Origin: Pomphorhynchus laevis
Taxonomy: Eukaryota; Acanthocephala; Palaeacanthocephala; Echinorhynchida; Pomphorhynchidae
Length of the DNA stretch: 64,000 nucleotides
Assembly (NCBI GenBank): GCA_012934845.2
Contig: WNNJ02001841.1
Location: 49,310 to 113,309, forward strand
Direction: 5' to 3'
In this document: one piece after another, positions 20,796 through 33,107 of the stretch
Layout of the letters: each line of letters starts with the position of its first letter
Position numbering within the stretch: the first letter of the stretch is position 1
The notes under the pieces: model-generated
Databases searched by the model: none
Told to the model about the DNA's origin: nothing
Seen by the model: the letters and a program-made list of their open reading frames with translations, nothing else
Made by a program: the position numbers and the translations under genes

Positions 20796-21083
20796 TTGAG
20801 AGTTGATTATAGTAGTACTGAGAGGTATATTAAGGGTCGGCGAAATCGTTTTGTTGATAGAGAACGATGGTTGATTTCTGAAAATATTGCAGTATCATCC
20901 AAACCTGATGCTCATAAGCGCCTCGACGAAGACGTGAATGCGATACGATCGCTTGTTGCTAACTTATTTGCCAGACATGAAGCGGATCTTGCTAAGACGC
21001 TAAGAGTTTATACGTTGTTCCGTTTAAGTAACCCTAAAACTTGTCCTAACTTTCGGCTACGACTTTTAAAGGCAGTAGCTTAA
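20796..21083 (+). pseudogene. LINE B ORF1 C-terminal region
   Basis: The segment KRLDEDVNAIRSLVANLF matches the corresponding ORF1 segments of the LINEs at 49.7 kb (EQVNDDISAVRAVMNKIF) and 41.7 kb (QHRLDDDLSI). It is followed by TLRVYTLF and NPKTCPNFRLRLLK, which resembles the ORF1 C-terminal RNA-binding segment of Jockey-group LINEs. Confidence 0.55.
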
Positions 21084-22589
21084 GTCCCATCGTTTGAAAG
21101 GCGGGAATATTCGAATTTTAAAAGATCTATCCTTAGAAGATCGTAAAGCACTAAAAGTCACTAAAGAAGAATTACTAGGAGGGTAAGGAGTGGAGAAAGT
21201 AACCTTACGATACGAATTTTTCAAGTGGTTCGACACCGCCCCTTTGTTCGCTGAGGCACTTTATGCAAACCCGAAACTCTACGAACCTAGGAAATCTCGT
21301 AAATTTTAATTCTCGTATAAAAACGTTATGTAATATTCCTGAAATTTCCTGTTTCGCTATGGCAGAAATAATGCCAGAAACATGTTGAGTAAGTTTGATG
21401 AAGTCCGTGAATGGGTGCTTTCCTCCTCCTTAGATATAGTCGCCATTTCTAAAACATGGTAGCATATCGACATACTAGATTGTATCGTGCAAATTCCTGG
21501 ATATCAGATATTTTTATCCGATCGTAGTACACGAAAAGGTGGCAATGTAGCCCTGTTCATCAGAGATCAATTTAATGTTTAAAGAGAATGTATACTTGCA
21601 AATCAGGAAGGTACTTGTAAATTTATATCGGTCAGGGTCAAACATGGTGGTAACTCTCTTCAAATTGGAGTATTTTACCGGACTCCTAAACTTTCTTATT
21701 AGATACTGAACTGAGGTATATCCTAGAGAATTCAACTACTTCCAAGAACTGCTTGGTGATTGGTGATTTTAATATTTCAGGGTGTAAATCCAGATGATCC
21801 CTACTCATTGAAGGTGGCGCAACAAAAACTGGCACAGAACTATGACACTTTTTAGTTAATTATTTAATGCTAGAACAACACTGTTCTACTCCAACGAGGT
21901 TTATGAACACTAATGAATCGCTACTTGATTTTGTGTTTTCTAAGTCATTAACTGACGTATCTCACATTCGTCAAAGAGCACATATAGGCGTGAGCGATCA
22001 TTGCATTCTATTATTTAGCTTTGTTAGACGAGACAACGTCAACGGCTTAGCCGCTCCCACGATAATGAAACGGCATTGGCATTCCGTTAATATAGCCTTA
22101 TTAAGACAAGCTGCGTCATTGCTAACATTTGTTGATCACACCAACGATGTTGAAAGGCGTTGGAATATATTACACTCGACATTAATATATTACATATTAC
22201 ATTAATATATTGCATATATTACACTCGGCATTAACTTGGTCTCAATTAACAGGTATCCACTTAAATGTGGCCAAGTGTGTACACTTGCGTTTCGGCAAAA
22301 ATCTATCTGATTGGTTTGCACCTCTTCGACTTGTTCGTAAAGGCAAGTACAACATGCCTTCTTGGTTTGATCAGGAGCTACGAGATACTATTAAACAGCG
22401 TAATCGTATTTTTGAGCTAAGCTATAAGTGTCCTACTTTAAGAACTGCAGATAACTTTTCTCGTAATCAAGTTATTTGTTTAAGGGTTGCTAATTAAACG
22501 ATATATGATCTGCGCCCAAACGCTTCTGGGCTCATGTTAAGCGAGTTGGTGAAATTAATTCATCGATTAATTCGCTTCACATTGGTGGT

Positions 22590-23099
22590 GTGGATACTAC
22601 ACCGCCATCTTTAATGGCTGAAATCTTTGCAGGTACATCTTTATTATCACCTGTTAATAGCTATGCTAGCAGTAACCTTGATCCTTCACATGGTAATGCA
22701 AATATTAGTTACATTGTGTCAACAGAAGGAGTTCGTCAAGAACTATCTGCGCTTTCTATTTCTTCAGCCACCGGTCCAGATGACATATGTCCATTTCTCC
22801 TTAAATCAATATCCGACATCATTGTGGAGCCAATCACCTCACTCTTTAAGCTAAGCCTGCGAACTTCGTGCCTACCAGCAATATGTAAGCACGCTCTTGT
22901 GATCCCTGTTTTCAAAAATAATGACAAGCATGATCCGACAAATTTTAGGCCAATCAGTTTAACAAATACTATTTGTAAAGTACTTGAGAGAATAATAAAC
23001 CGGAGGTTATCGTTTTTCTTTCAGAATACAATCTTCTCAACTCGGGCCAACATGGACTCTTCTTGTTTCGAGAAGATCGTCGAAGTTCCATCTGAGTAA
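22590..23099 (+). pseudogene. LINE B N-terminal RT fragment
   Basis: The frame contains SISSATGPDDICPFLLKSIS, the conserved pre-RT motif, and VIPVFKNNDKHDPTNFRPIS followed by LTNTICKVLERIINRRL, i.e. RT motifs 1 and 2. It ends at 23099 before the palm motifs, next to the Gypsy fossil. Confidence 0.75.
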
Positions 23100-23109
23100 A
23101 TGATGTTGT

Positions 23110-26100
23110 TTTATCGTAACTCGTTTCTTGTGGTAAAGTTTAAATGTCTCTCAATTCAGCATTCGATAGCTCTGTTGTTTGGCGTTGCACCTCCGTTTCT
23201 TGCGGGCATGAAACAAGATTTTTACTTTCACAACACTCATTCGGACTTTAAGATAATCTTGTAGAAGGGACATATTTGGGGCATGGTTCAAAGTTGTTAT
23301 CATTACATCTGAATATATCAGGTGGACACCTTGATAAGTATCTTGTAGATATGGTATATTCAACCTCATTTGATCTTTGAATAATAGCATAATGGTCGTT
23401 TACGTGTATTAGCTTAGCAGGTTCAACAGAAATTTCGTATTTGTTAATACGATTGAATCGTTTGACAAATACTTGATCTGAGTTTATCAACCAGTCCGGG
23501 ATGCTTCTGCCTATCTCTGTTTTACGTATATAGTTGAAAAGCCGTGAGTGTGGAGTCGAGTTCGTAGCAGTACATAATAGCGACAGGACAGCATGTAATG
23601 CCTCGTGGAGCACACTTTGCCACTTATCAACACCAAATGACAGCCCGTGTAATCGCAATAGAACCGCTTTCCAAGTTACGTCGTTGTACTTTTCGACTTG
23701 ACTGTTCGTAGCTGGAGGGGTATAATGTGACAATGAATTTTTTTCGATAAGATAGCGGCGGAATTGTAAGGATGTAAACGAGGTACCTCTGTCAGTAAAA
23801 ATAAAATGTAGCAAACCGAAGATTGAGAATAGTTGTTCAAGGCATTGTATGACTGTAGAAGATTAGGTGTCAGTCGTCGGAAATGCAAATGGGAATCTTG
23901 TGTATTCGTCGATGGCGACTAAAATGAATTTGTTACGGTTTGTACTTGGCAGAGGCACTTTAAAATCTAAGAAAAGGCGCTCGAAGGGTTGAGTCGAGTT
24001 TATCAGCGTACCTGTATTCGGTTTGTAATACCTTGGTTTTAATATGTGGCAGATTTTACAAGTATTTGAGATCATACGCACGTCGTCAATCAAGAAAGAC
24101 ATGTTATGAGATCTTACATAGTGCCAGAATCGAGTGATTGCAGGGTGGCATAAACGATTATGAAGTTTCCGGATAATTGAAAAATTCGTAGGAACACTAT
24201 TTACAGAGCAACGTGAGAACGCGTCGGCAGCAATATTCTCAGGACCCCGATGGTATATTATATCAAAATAAAATTCAAAAAGCGCAAGTGGCCATCTTTC
24301 TATCATGTCATTTTTTATTTTACTGTGTCCAGATTTAGTAAATATAAAAGGCACAGCTAGCTGATCAGTGATGATGGTGAATAATCGACCGTAAAGATAG
24401 TGCCGCCAAATCTAACCGCATCAACTATAGCGAGTGTTTCTTTCTCAACTGCGGCATAACGTTTGGCATTATTATCTAAGGTTCTTAAAAAGAAAGCAAC
24501 GGGCTTACAGTTTTGCGTTAATGTCGCATCAATTGCAAAATCCGACGCATCGGTCTCTAGCGTGAACAGAACATTCTGTTCTTTTAATAGTGTAAATGAC
24601 TATCGTGCCTTGGTCGATATGGGAAAACTTGATGTCGCAAGTGGTTGAACAATCTTTGAAAAATCCTTGATCCAACGAGAGTAGTATGTAAATAAACCAA
24701 TTATTCGCTTCAATTTGGATGAATCGTTAGGCTCTGCCAATTCTACAATAGGTTGTACTCGACTTTGATCAGGGGATATTCGACCTCCACCGATATGGTA
24801 GCCAGCAAAGCAAATGCTCGACGCGCCAAACACACACTTTTCTCTATTTAACTGCAAATTGTAGCTCAACATTTTTCTTAATTTAACTGCAAATCGACAT
24901 CATTCAGATAGCAAAGCGTGTCTATGAGTTGCTCTTTGTCGATAAGTTGGGATATTACTCACTGTAAAGCTGATACAGCGTTAGTTAGGCCAAAAGGCAT
25001 GCGTTTAAAATGGAAAAGCTGACACGATGCTTCGAATGCCGTGAATTTTTTATCTTCCTCACGAATAGGGATTTGGTAATATGCACTCACAAGATCAAGG
25101 CGACTAAATAATGAATAGTTTAATAGTCGATCGACAATATCGGCAATGCTTGGTAGTGGGAATACATCCAACATCGTGAATATATTAATGGTAAGACTGT
25201 AATCAATGACCGTGCGCGTTTTCTGTTGCCATTTGATTGATACAACTTGAGATCTCCATGACGAATTACTAGGTTCGATAATGTCATTCGTAAGAAGGAC
25301 TTTAATTTCATTGTTAATGAAGGATGGTCTTCTAAACTTCTCTGGCGTGATGGAATTGCAATTGGATGTACATCGTTCGATAAGTGAGAAAATAATTCAG
25401 GTGGATCAATTTTCATCATAGAACGTACTGAGTTTATTACAAGTTGCACGTCGTTTCCTCCAAAGTTCATTTGCACAACAGAATGTCGATTCATAAATGG
25501 TAGACCCAACATGACATCAGTAACCAGTGTTGGGAGAACAAACAACATAGTATTATGGTAATTCCTGCCGTTTAAGTGAACAGTGCATACAACAGCACTT
25601 TTGAGATTACATTTGAAATCTTAAGAGGCCATACTAACATTCAAATCGGAGGTCTGCTCGACTAAGTTTACAATATCCCTTCGAATCAAATTGACAACGC
25701 TGCCACTATCAATCAAGGACCTGAAAACGTGGCCAACTCGTGATATCTGAGTCCTACGTTATGTTGCAGTATATGAAGATTCTCACAAATGCTAGTTGCT
25801 ATAACAGCAGATGATGTTGCATTTTTAGCTCTGCATACTTTTGCGAAATGTCCACTTTTATTACATTTACGACAAATAACGTCTCTTGCTGGACACTGAG
25901 TTCGCGCATGTCTTGCATTGCCGCAAAAATAACATTTAGAATAAAATCGTACTGCAGCAGATCCATCAAAGGAGCCGCCCCCATAGGCTCAATCGTTGTT
26001 TCAGCGGTCACCTCATTGATTGTATGGGGTTCATTCGATAATTGAGGTGATGAACAAATAGGATTGAAATACATTGCTTGAATGTGCGCTGACTCAATTA

Positions 26101-26590
26101 CACGTGCGTGATTGTAAGCGTCTTCTTTACTGAGTGTTTGAGACTCCAACAGGCGTTCTCGAATTGCTCGTGACGAGATGCCGACAACAAAGGCATCACG
26201 CAGGAAGTAATCTCTATGTTCTTCAGCTGATACTGCTTTAAAAGCAACTTGTTTTCCGAGAGATTCCAATTAACGAATAAATTGGTCAATAGTTTGATCT
26301 TACTGATGTCGTAAACTATGCAATTGATGACGTAGAAATACATCGCTTGCTGGCTTGTGAAATGTAAAAGATTCGAAACGCCTATGCCAGTGTATCCAAT
26401 CTTTTGAACAATTCCCTTGGTCCGGAGAAAGGTCGAGGACGGACGGTTTGAGAAGCTTGTCCATAACAATGTTTTGAGTAAACTGTACCGAAAGCAAACA
26501 GACAACTATGGCTTTACTCAAAACATCTACAATCAAAAAGAGAGTTAATACATAAAGCAAGTTATCAATAATCACATATCACCGACTAAA
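23110..26590 (-). mobile_element. Fossil Ty3/Gypsy-type LTR retrotransposon, internal region
   Basis: On the minus strand the family's parts appear in the usual order: gag-like region with a zinc knuckle (about 26500-25800), aspartic protease (about 25750-25450), reverse transcriptase (about 25300-24850), RNase H (about 24800-24230) and integrase with zinc and catalytic core regions (about 24200-23250). I did not recognise flanking LTRs. The coding region is interrupted in several places, at least five, so it is an old and inactive copy. It abuts LINE B. Confidence 0.88.
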
Positions 26591-26599
26591 ACGCAGCCC

Positions 26600-27048
26600 C
26601 GGAACAATCAACGTGCGACCTCAGATGGTAACGAAACTACTGAGTTTTTTAAACTCCTAACGATGAACGGGAAGAAGGATGACGTGTTATAAAATGAATT
26701 TTTGTTAAATCTCTTTTATGTAAAAAGTAAATTTTTAATAATTTAATAAAAAGTGAAAGATTAAACATGAAATATTGTTTATATTTTAAGAAAATATAAA
26801 TGTTTAATTATAAAATAAAAGGATTATTGACAAATACCAATTGTGAGTATATTTAGTGCATTTGCAATACGGCTAAAAATTGATACTACAATACCCTAAC
26901 GTATTTACACTATAAATTTAAAATTATGATTAAATTCAAATTCTTGAGTTAAAATTTAAATTTTAACTCAAAAACAGAATTTGTTTAAAGTCGGACATAA
27001 ACAAATCTGTTTATTAAAAAACTGATTTTAATTCGTATATTTAATTTA
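26600..27048. other. AT-rich sequence
   Basis: No gene or named repeat recognised. Confidence 0.4.
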
Positions 27049-27209
27049 GAATTTTGGAGCAGGATAATCAATAAAACACTAATTTATTTTTATATTTCGC
27101 TAGCTGCTTCTAGAATAAGCTGAAACAAAACGTTTTGTTTCTGCTAATGCTAGAAGCAGCTAGCAAAATATAAATAAATTCCTGTTTTGTTTACCCTGCT
27201 CCGAAATTC
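27049..27209. repeat. Foldback element of about 160 bp
   Basis: Left AGAATTTTGGAGCAGG pairs with right CCTGCTCCGAAATTC, and the inner arms CTAGCTGCTTCTAG / CTAGAAGCAGCTAG are perfect. The minus strand includes GCTAGCGAAATATA, which resembles the PLE-end signature (stem II, GAAATAT) without its CTGANGA half. It may be a miniature PLE-derived foldback. Confidence 0.6.
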
Positions 27210-27779
27210 ATAGAAATTCACTAATGTTGGCCTCTGTAGGGAACCCATCGCAGCACAAAATACTTGGCTATAAGTAACCACGTCAAAAGTAAAATTAGTG
27301 CAGCAAGCAACAGTAATTTATGAAATAGAACGAAAGTAATTTAAACAAGTTTATTTATGAATGTGTTTATATCAAGAACGTGAACTTGCAATAAAATTTA
27401 TTCGATTGATAAGAATATCAAATTTTGAAATTAGGTCGCGTGTCCATGTCTAATTTCATACAAAATGCTATTTCACAATATCCTATTAAAAATAGGATTT
27501 TAACAACAAAATATTTGTTCAAAGTTAGACATAAACAAAAATGTATGACTATGGATTCAATCAAATGGAAGTAAATTAGAAATTTGTAGACCTCGGTCCA
27601 AATTTTAAAGTTTAATCAGAATTTTGTTTGGTTTAATATAATTGAATATGTATCAAAGCTGCGTATTATGCGTAACGTGGATGTTAGACCAAAAAGTATA
27701 TTGCTACTTATAAAATGTACGAAACCCATTAAATTAAGTTTAACGAACAATCATTGGATTGTACTTTAAATTTTGGGTG

Positions 27780-29345
27780 TTCTTAATATAGTGCTTTAAT
27801 GATCCGTCTACTGTGATGAAAATCCCTAAAGGTCGGCTTTTGATGAATTAAGAGGACATAATCATAACCAATCAGATTACCTAATTTAGGCTAAATATTT
27901 TGGACTATAAATTAAAAATTGAACTATCTTTGGGTGTAATCTAGTATAAAAAGAGCGTTTTTGAAGCTTCAATTTTTGTGTTTCCTACTTATTGACTGGT
28001 TTCTTACATTCGTTCGCCAGTCACCATGTATTATAAACCAGAAGATGGAAAATCAAATATTTCAGAAGTTGATAAGAGTTACTTCACTAAGCAGGCACAA
28101 GGTAACTCACTAAGCAGGCACATGGTAATTCATAACACTGGTATTGTTTAGCGTCACGAACCGGTGTGAAACCTAATAAGCTATCAACTCGATAGTAATA
28201 ACTTAATATAGAAATGAAATGATCTGTATACTGTGATCAAACTATCTAAAGAACGGTTTTTAATGTATTAGGAGGGCATCATCATAATCAATCAGATCAC
28301 CTAACGAGACTACATATTTTATATTATAAATTGAAAAATGGAACTATGTTTATATTAAAAATGTAATTTTTATAACCCTGTATGTTTGAATTTATTTTTA
28401 ATATACAATGTATTAAAATAAAAATCAGAGGTTTTGTAATTTTTGGGAATTAAGTAAGTATTATTTACATCGCTATATAATTTACACAGTATATTAGTTT
28501 GGCGTTACTTTAATGACTAAATAAAGCAACATGTGTACTCAGCTACAAGTTAAATCTGAAAATTAACAGCTTAATCTCAAAAGGAATATATTCAAACCAG
28601 TATTTGTATGAACCAATAAATAGATAATATATTATTAGAATTAAGTCTGTAGAACTCTACCATGGCCGGTCTCAAGATAGTTCTGAGAAAGGAGGAGAGT
28701 TGGCGATATACTTCGTGACAAGCCAGTCGTAAAACAAAACTGTCGCATCAACAGTATGAAATGGTGCCTCAATGAACTTCGCGAAAGGTGACTACAATGA
28801 TACTGCCGCGTTCTTTGCGCAAACGAATATCAACCATCAATAAGGCCCATCGGCGTGCCTGTGGAAAACGCGGACTCCTTAACGAAGCGGAAAAAACGCT
28901 GAAGAAAAATAAGAAGTCTATAGAAAATAAATTTTAATCTTCCAAAATATATTTATTATTATGCATTATTTCATTTCATACAAAATATTTGTTGGGATAT
29001 AAATTTTAATCCTCTTAAATAATATAAAATGTTTTATAATTAAAATGGGAGGTAATCATGGGGAAATTGCTACGTTACCAGGTTTCGATTTGCTACAAAG
29101 TTACTGAGTTATAAATTTATTCTTTTATTTTATTCTTCTGGTGTACGCTGTATAAAACTGCGTAAAGCAAGTTGACGTATTAGGTTAACCATTTTAATCT
29201 GAAATATTTTAGAAAATGAGGCTAAATATTTTATACTATAAATTAAAAAATTAAACTATCTTTCGGTGTACTCTAGTATAAGAAGAGTGTTTTTTGAATA
29301 TTCAATTTTATGTTTGCTACTTGTTGCATCTTCAGAAAACAGTAA
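27780..29345 (+). repeat. Three diverged copies of a short dispersed repeat
   Basis: The strings GGCTAAATATTTT(A/G)GACTATAAATT and CTATCTTTGGGTGTA..CTAGTATAAAAAGAG occur near 27885-27960 and 29220-29290, with a weaker copy near 28300-28350. The intervening sequence is AT-rich and I see no gene there. Class unknown. Confidence 0.5.
28640..28935. other. GC-richer segment of unknown origin
   Basis: Composition is clearly different from its AT-rich surroundings, which suggests old coding DNA. No frame is open for more than about 60 codons and none matched a family I know. Confidence 0.35.
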
Positions 29346-30254
29346 CTTTTGAAAACAGTATTTTCTGAAAACAGTAACTTTTGTTATAAGCCGTCAATTT
29401 ATTTTTAAATTATCTATGCTACTCATGTTAAAAAATCAACCTCTTATATTAATGACAAAATAAAAAATGGTTTTTTATTTTTCAATATTTTAATCGTATT
29501 ATATCTTTAATTTCGATGAATTTACGAATATACATTAAATAAAGGATTTGCCGGCTATTTAAGAGTTTTAGTTAATCTATGTCGTATCTAAGGGAGGAAG
29601 CAAGTTTTTTATTTAAAAAATATTTCAGTTGTTACCAGTAAGTTTGAATGTAAATTATAAACTGTGATATTTATTTTAATCCATACGTTTTTTTATTTAC
29701 ACTGAAATTAAAATGAAAATAAAATTAAAATTATTAATTATTTTTTAAATTAAAATTATTATGTTAAAATTAAAATAACAAACTATTTATTGTTTACATA
29801 CATTACACTACTATTTTAACAAGGACAAAATGCCCATAATAGAAACGTAATATCAACTTGACTAACCAATGTTATTATTATGTTGATAGAGTAAGACATA
29901 TTTGAATTTTGAATAACTAATCTACAAATACCCACGACATCAGTGATGTAATAATCATGGTTGTATTTTGCGTAATATACTTCCATGTGTTCTACCTGCT
30001 TAAAATCGCAAATATACTCAAAAAATTTCAAAATATCAGTTTTAGAAGCTACTCTCTTTCTGTATAATTTTTATTAATGTCACCACCAAAGGTATTCTAC
30101 TGCATATATCCTTCATCTTGTTACAATATATGTTGAAAGCAATACACATATTTGAGATATATAGTTTCCATATTTATTGTTACAATTATGTATTCCTTTT
30201 TGTAAATGAAACATTGAATTCCCAATCTAAAAATTAGACATAGGGCATATTATT
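29346..30254. other. AT-rich sequence upstream of the DHDDS gene
   Basis: This presumably includes the promoter and 5' untranslated region of the cis-prenyltransferase gene. I could not identify a defined promoter element or upstream exon. Confidence 0.4.
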
Positions 30255-31136
30255 ATGAATTTAAATCCACTTTATCAAAAGCAGGATATCAATTACGAGT
30301 TTAATGTCAGTTTTTTTGAACGACTGATTCTACGTTGCCTTCAGTTTGGGAAATTACCGAGGCACATGGGAGTCATTATGGACGGTAATAGACGATACGC
30401 AAAATCGCACAATTTGTCGACGAAAGAAGGTCATCGGAAGGGATCTTTGAAATTTGTGGAATTGTTAAAGTGGTCATGTATTATTGGTATTGAAATTATA
30501 ACGGTATATGCCTTTAGTTTGGAAAACTTTAAACGTGACCGTCAAGAAGTGTATGATTTATTTGATCTGTTTCTGGATCGATTAAATTTTATACTAAATC
30601 AAATAAAAGAATTGGGCGACAACCAATTCGTGAACACTGCGTTTCACGGTTATCACGTCAGATTTTGCGGAGATAAGCAGCGACTTCCAGAAGAATTGCA
30701 GGATAAAATTAAAACACTTGAGAGTTACACTCGCAAAATGGAAAATCCTAATGGAAATGGTAAACGTATGTTGTTAAATATTTGTGTCTGTTACACATCC
30801 ACAAATGATATACATCAGGGCATTAATAAAGTTAGAAATGAATTGGAAAGATCGTTGATCAAATTGGAAGACATTGATAATCTTAAATCGAATTTATTTT
30901 CTGCTGATTTTAAAGACGTTATTTGTCCGGATCTTATTTTCAGGACGGGTGGAAACAGTCGACTAAGCGAATTTCTAACATTTCAAAGTGCTTTTTCATT
31001 CCTCTCTTTTAACAATATAACATGGCCGCAACTAAATTTAATTCACTTTGTTCGTATAATACTAGATTTTCAACTACATTATCCTTTTATAAAACAAGCA
31101 ATTCGAGCACAAAATATGAAGATGAATCAATCTTGA
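30255..31136 (+). CDS. DHDDS: Dehydrodolichyl diphosphate synthase catalytic subunit (cis-prenyltransferase)
   Basis: This enzyme extends farnesyl diphosphate with isopentenyl diphosphate units to make the dolichol precursor at the ER; in animals it usually works with a NgBR partner. The 293-aa frame has the signature HMGVIMDGNRRYAK (about 36-49, catalytic Asp), GHRKGSLKF, EIITVYAFSLENFKR, NICVCYTST and the substrate-binding block RTGGNSRLSEFLTFQ near 230-245. In that block the usual Glu of RT(S/G)GExRLS is Asn. About 12 residues are inserted before VRFCGDK. Human DHDDS is 333 aa, so the C-terminal tail is shorter here. There is no intron. The first ATG before the conserved block was taken as the start. 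An old retrocopy that stayed open is possible, but the frame shows no decay. Confidence 0.92.
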   Translation: MNLNPLYQKQDINYEFNVSFFERLILRCLQFGKLPRHMGVIMDGNRRYAKSHNLSTKEGHRKGSLKFVELLKWSCIIGIEIITVYAFSLENFKRDRQEVYDLFDLFLDRLNFILNQIKELGDNQFVNTAFHGYHVRFCGDKQRLPEELQDKIKTLESYTRKMENPNGNGKRMLLNICVCYTSTNDIHQGINKVRNELERSLIKLEDIDNLKSNLFSADFKDVICPDLIFRTGGNSRLSEFLTFQSAFSFLSFNNITWPQLNLIHFVRIILDFQLHYPFIKQAIRAQNMKMNQS

Positions 31137-31654
31137 GTCTAGTTGAAACAAAATAATCAACGAAACTTGTAAAAACATTTTTTTTGTCGTTTTAAATTAT
31201 TTAAATTTTATTTTTATATTTGTTATCTAAATAAAAACTGGAACTTATTTTTGGACTATTTATTCTGTAGAATATTGAAACTATTAACTCTTAAATTATA
31301 TTTGAAACATACACTAAATCTGAAATTAGATAATTTTGTTTATTTATTTAAATTTTTTATCTAAAATATAAATTATATATAATAACAAGAATAGTATAAA
31401 TCTAATCAACACAAAATCATTTCGATTTGATATTTTGAATGCGTACCTTCACCATGTTTTGAATTATTATAAATTATTTAAACAGGTTTTAAAGAATAGT
31501 TTAAAAATAATAAGTTTATATTTTACAGTTATCGATTTTCTTGGATAGCTTTTATTTAAAAAAGTATATTTAAATAATAATTTTATTATTATTTTTAAGA
31601 ATTAAAATAAGCTGCACGTAAGGAACTAAATCTAATATACATACATTCCAACAT
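31137..31654. other. AT-rich 3' flank of DHDDS
   Basis: ATCTAAATAAAAACTGG near 31225 could supply a polyadenylation signal. Nothing else recognised. Confidence 0.4.
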
Positions 31655-32275
31655 CGACGACAATCGACAACCATCGACGACAACCATCAATGACAACCAT
31701 CGACGACAACCATCGACGACAACCATCAATGACAACCTTCGACGACAACCTTCGACGACAACCTTCGACGACAACCTTCGACGACAACCTTCGACGACAA
31801 CCTTCGACGACAACCTTCGACGACAACCTTCGACGACAACCTTCGACGACAACCTTCGACGACAACCTTCGACGACAACCTTCGACGACAACCTTCGACG
31901 ACAACCTTCGACGACAACCTTCGACGACAACCTTCGACGACAACCATCGACGACAACCTTCGACGACAACCTTCGACGACAACCTTCGACGACAACCTTC
32001 GACGACAACCATCGACGACAACCATCGACGACAACCATCGACGACAACCATTGACGACAACCTTTGACGACAACCTTCGACGACAACCTTCGACGACAAC
32101 CTTCGACGACAACCTTCGACGACAACCTTCGACGACAACCATCAATGACAACCTTCGACGACAACCTTCGACGACAACCTTCGACGACAACCTTCGACGA
32201 CAACCTTTGACGACAACCATCGACGACAACAATCGATGGTAACCTTTGACGACAACCATCGACGACAACCATCGG
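31655..32275 (+). repeat. 13-bp minisatellite, about 47 units
   Basis: The unit is CGACGACAACCTT, with CAT/CTT and AT/GA variants. Because 13 is not a multiple of 3 and the unit holds no stop in most frames, long open frames appear on both strands (up to 225 codons). They are artefacts. The array stops at three copies of GGTTGAAAAAT (32273-32312) and the ATG of the LINE at 32313 follows directly. Confidence 0.95.
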
Positions 32276-32312
32276 TTGAAAAATAGATTGGTTGAAAAAT
32301 TTAGGTTGAAAA

Positions 32313-32789
32313 ATGACAAAAGGAAAGCCTTATGTGGTTGTAAAATGCTATACATATAACGGTCCTGCAGCGCGTTGCAAAGGTTGTCGCTGTGCAAAGA
32401 GTAATAAACGATGTTTTAACTGCGCTGCCCCAAATTGTTGCAATAAAAATACATTGGTTGTTCAGAGTAATAGCGTGAATTCCGAAGTTTTATACAATAT
32501 AAATGGCACAATGCCCAGTATGGGAGGGCATGCTAACGAATTTGTATTAGGATCAGTTTATGAAGAAATTTCAAAATGGAAACTAAATCAATTTAATTTG
32601 CCGAGGTGCAATGAAAGTAGGTTATTCATCAATGTCTTGACGCAGTTGATTAAGGAAGCCTGTTTGGATACGGATGATGGTAGTGCACTGCAAAAAGTCA
32701 CAACAGTGAGTCAATGCATTCTTCAAAGATTAAAGTCTAGGAAGGTTAGTTTGATAAGACAGGCTATGAAAAGGCGTATCGAGAGGTAA
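32313..32789 (+). CDS. LINE C N-terminal region with Cys-rich (CXC-like) domain
   Basis: 158 codons. Residues 12-45 carry nine Cys in the pattern YNGPAARCKGCRCAK and CFNCAAPNCCNKN. This resembles tesmin/CXC-type DNA-binding domains and probably contacts the target DNA. The following 110 residues show no fold I know. The protein reading continues after 32789 in another frame. The ATG lies just after the minisatellite. Confidence 0.6.
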   Translation: MTKGKPYVVVKCYTYNGPAARCKGCRCAKSNKRCFNCAAPNCCNKNTLVVQSNSVNSEVLYNINGTMPSMGGHANEFVLGSVYEEISKWKLNQFNLPRCNESRLFINVLTQLIKEACLDTDDGSALQKVTTVSQCILQRLKSRKVSLIRQAMKRRIER

Positions 32790-33107
32790 AATTGCGATAA
32801 TTGGAGTGAGCTTATAGCTAAAGCTCGTTATCTACAATCGACTAGAAAAAGCAGAGAGTGTATACAAGCTCAGATTGATTGGAAAGTAGCGTTTAGACGC
32901 TCTATGCAAAAGCGTGATACCAAAGTAGCAATAAAATCTTTGGAAGACGCTTCAGATGGATTGTATCTGAATCCTGATGAATTCATAGGATCTTCAACCG
33001 TACGACAGTTAATAATAATACAATAATTTATTTAAAGTGGCAAATGCGTGCAAAATGTACGCTTACATGACCACTAACAAACAAAAAAAGAAAAAGCTTC
33101 TGGATGT

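Larger units (their letters stand above)
19540..23105 (+). mobile_element. LINE B: decayed endonuclease-type LINE (ORF1, EN, partial RT)
   Basis: ORF1 pieces lie near 19545-21083, an AP-type endonuclease near 21340-21980 (WVLSSSLDIVAISKTW-like and later the CSRDH-like segment VSDHCILLFSF), and the start of the RT at 22590-23099. It belongs to the same lineage as the LINEs at 35.4, 40 and 49 kb. Many stops are present. The RT stops where the fossil Gypsy element begins and I did not find the rest beyond it. Confidence 0.65.

Noticed and set aside
31595-32397. Long open frames on both strands of the 13-bp minisatellite
   Set aside because: They follow from a stop-poor 13-bp unit read in all phases; the repeated peptide has no other support.
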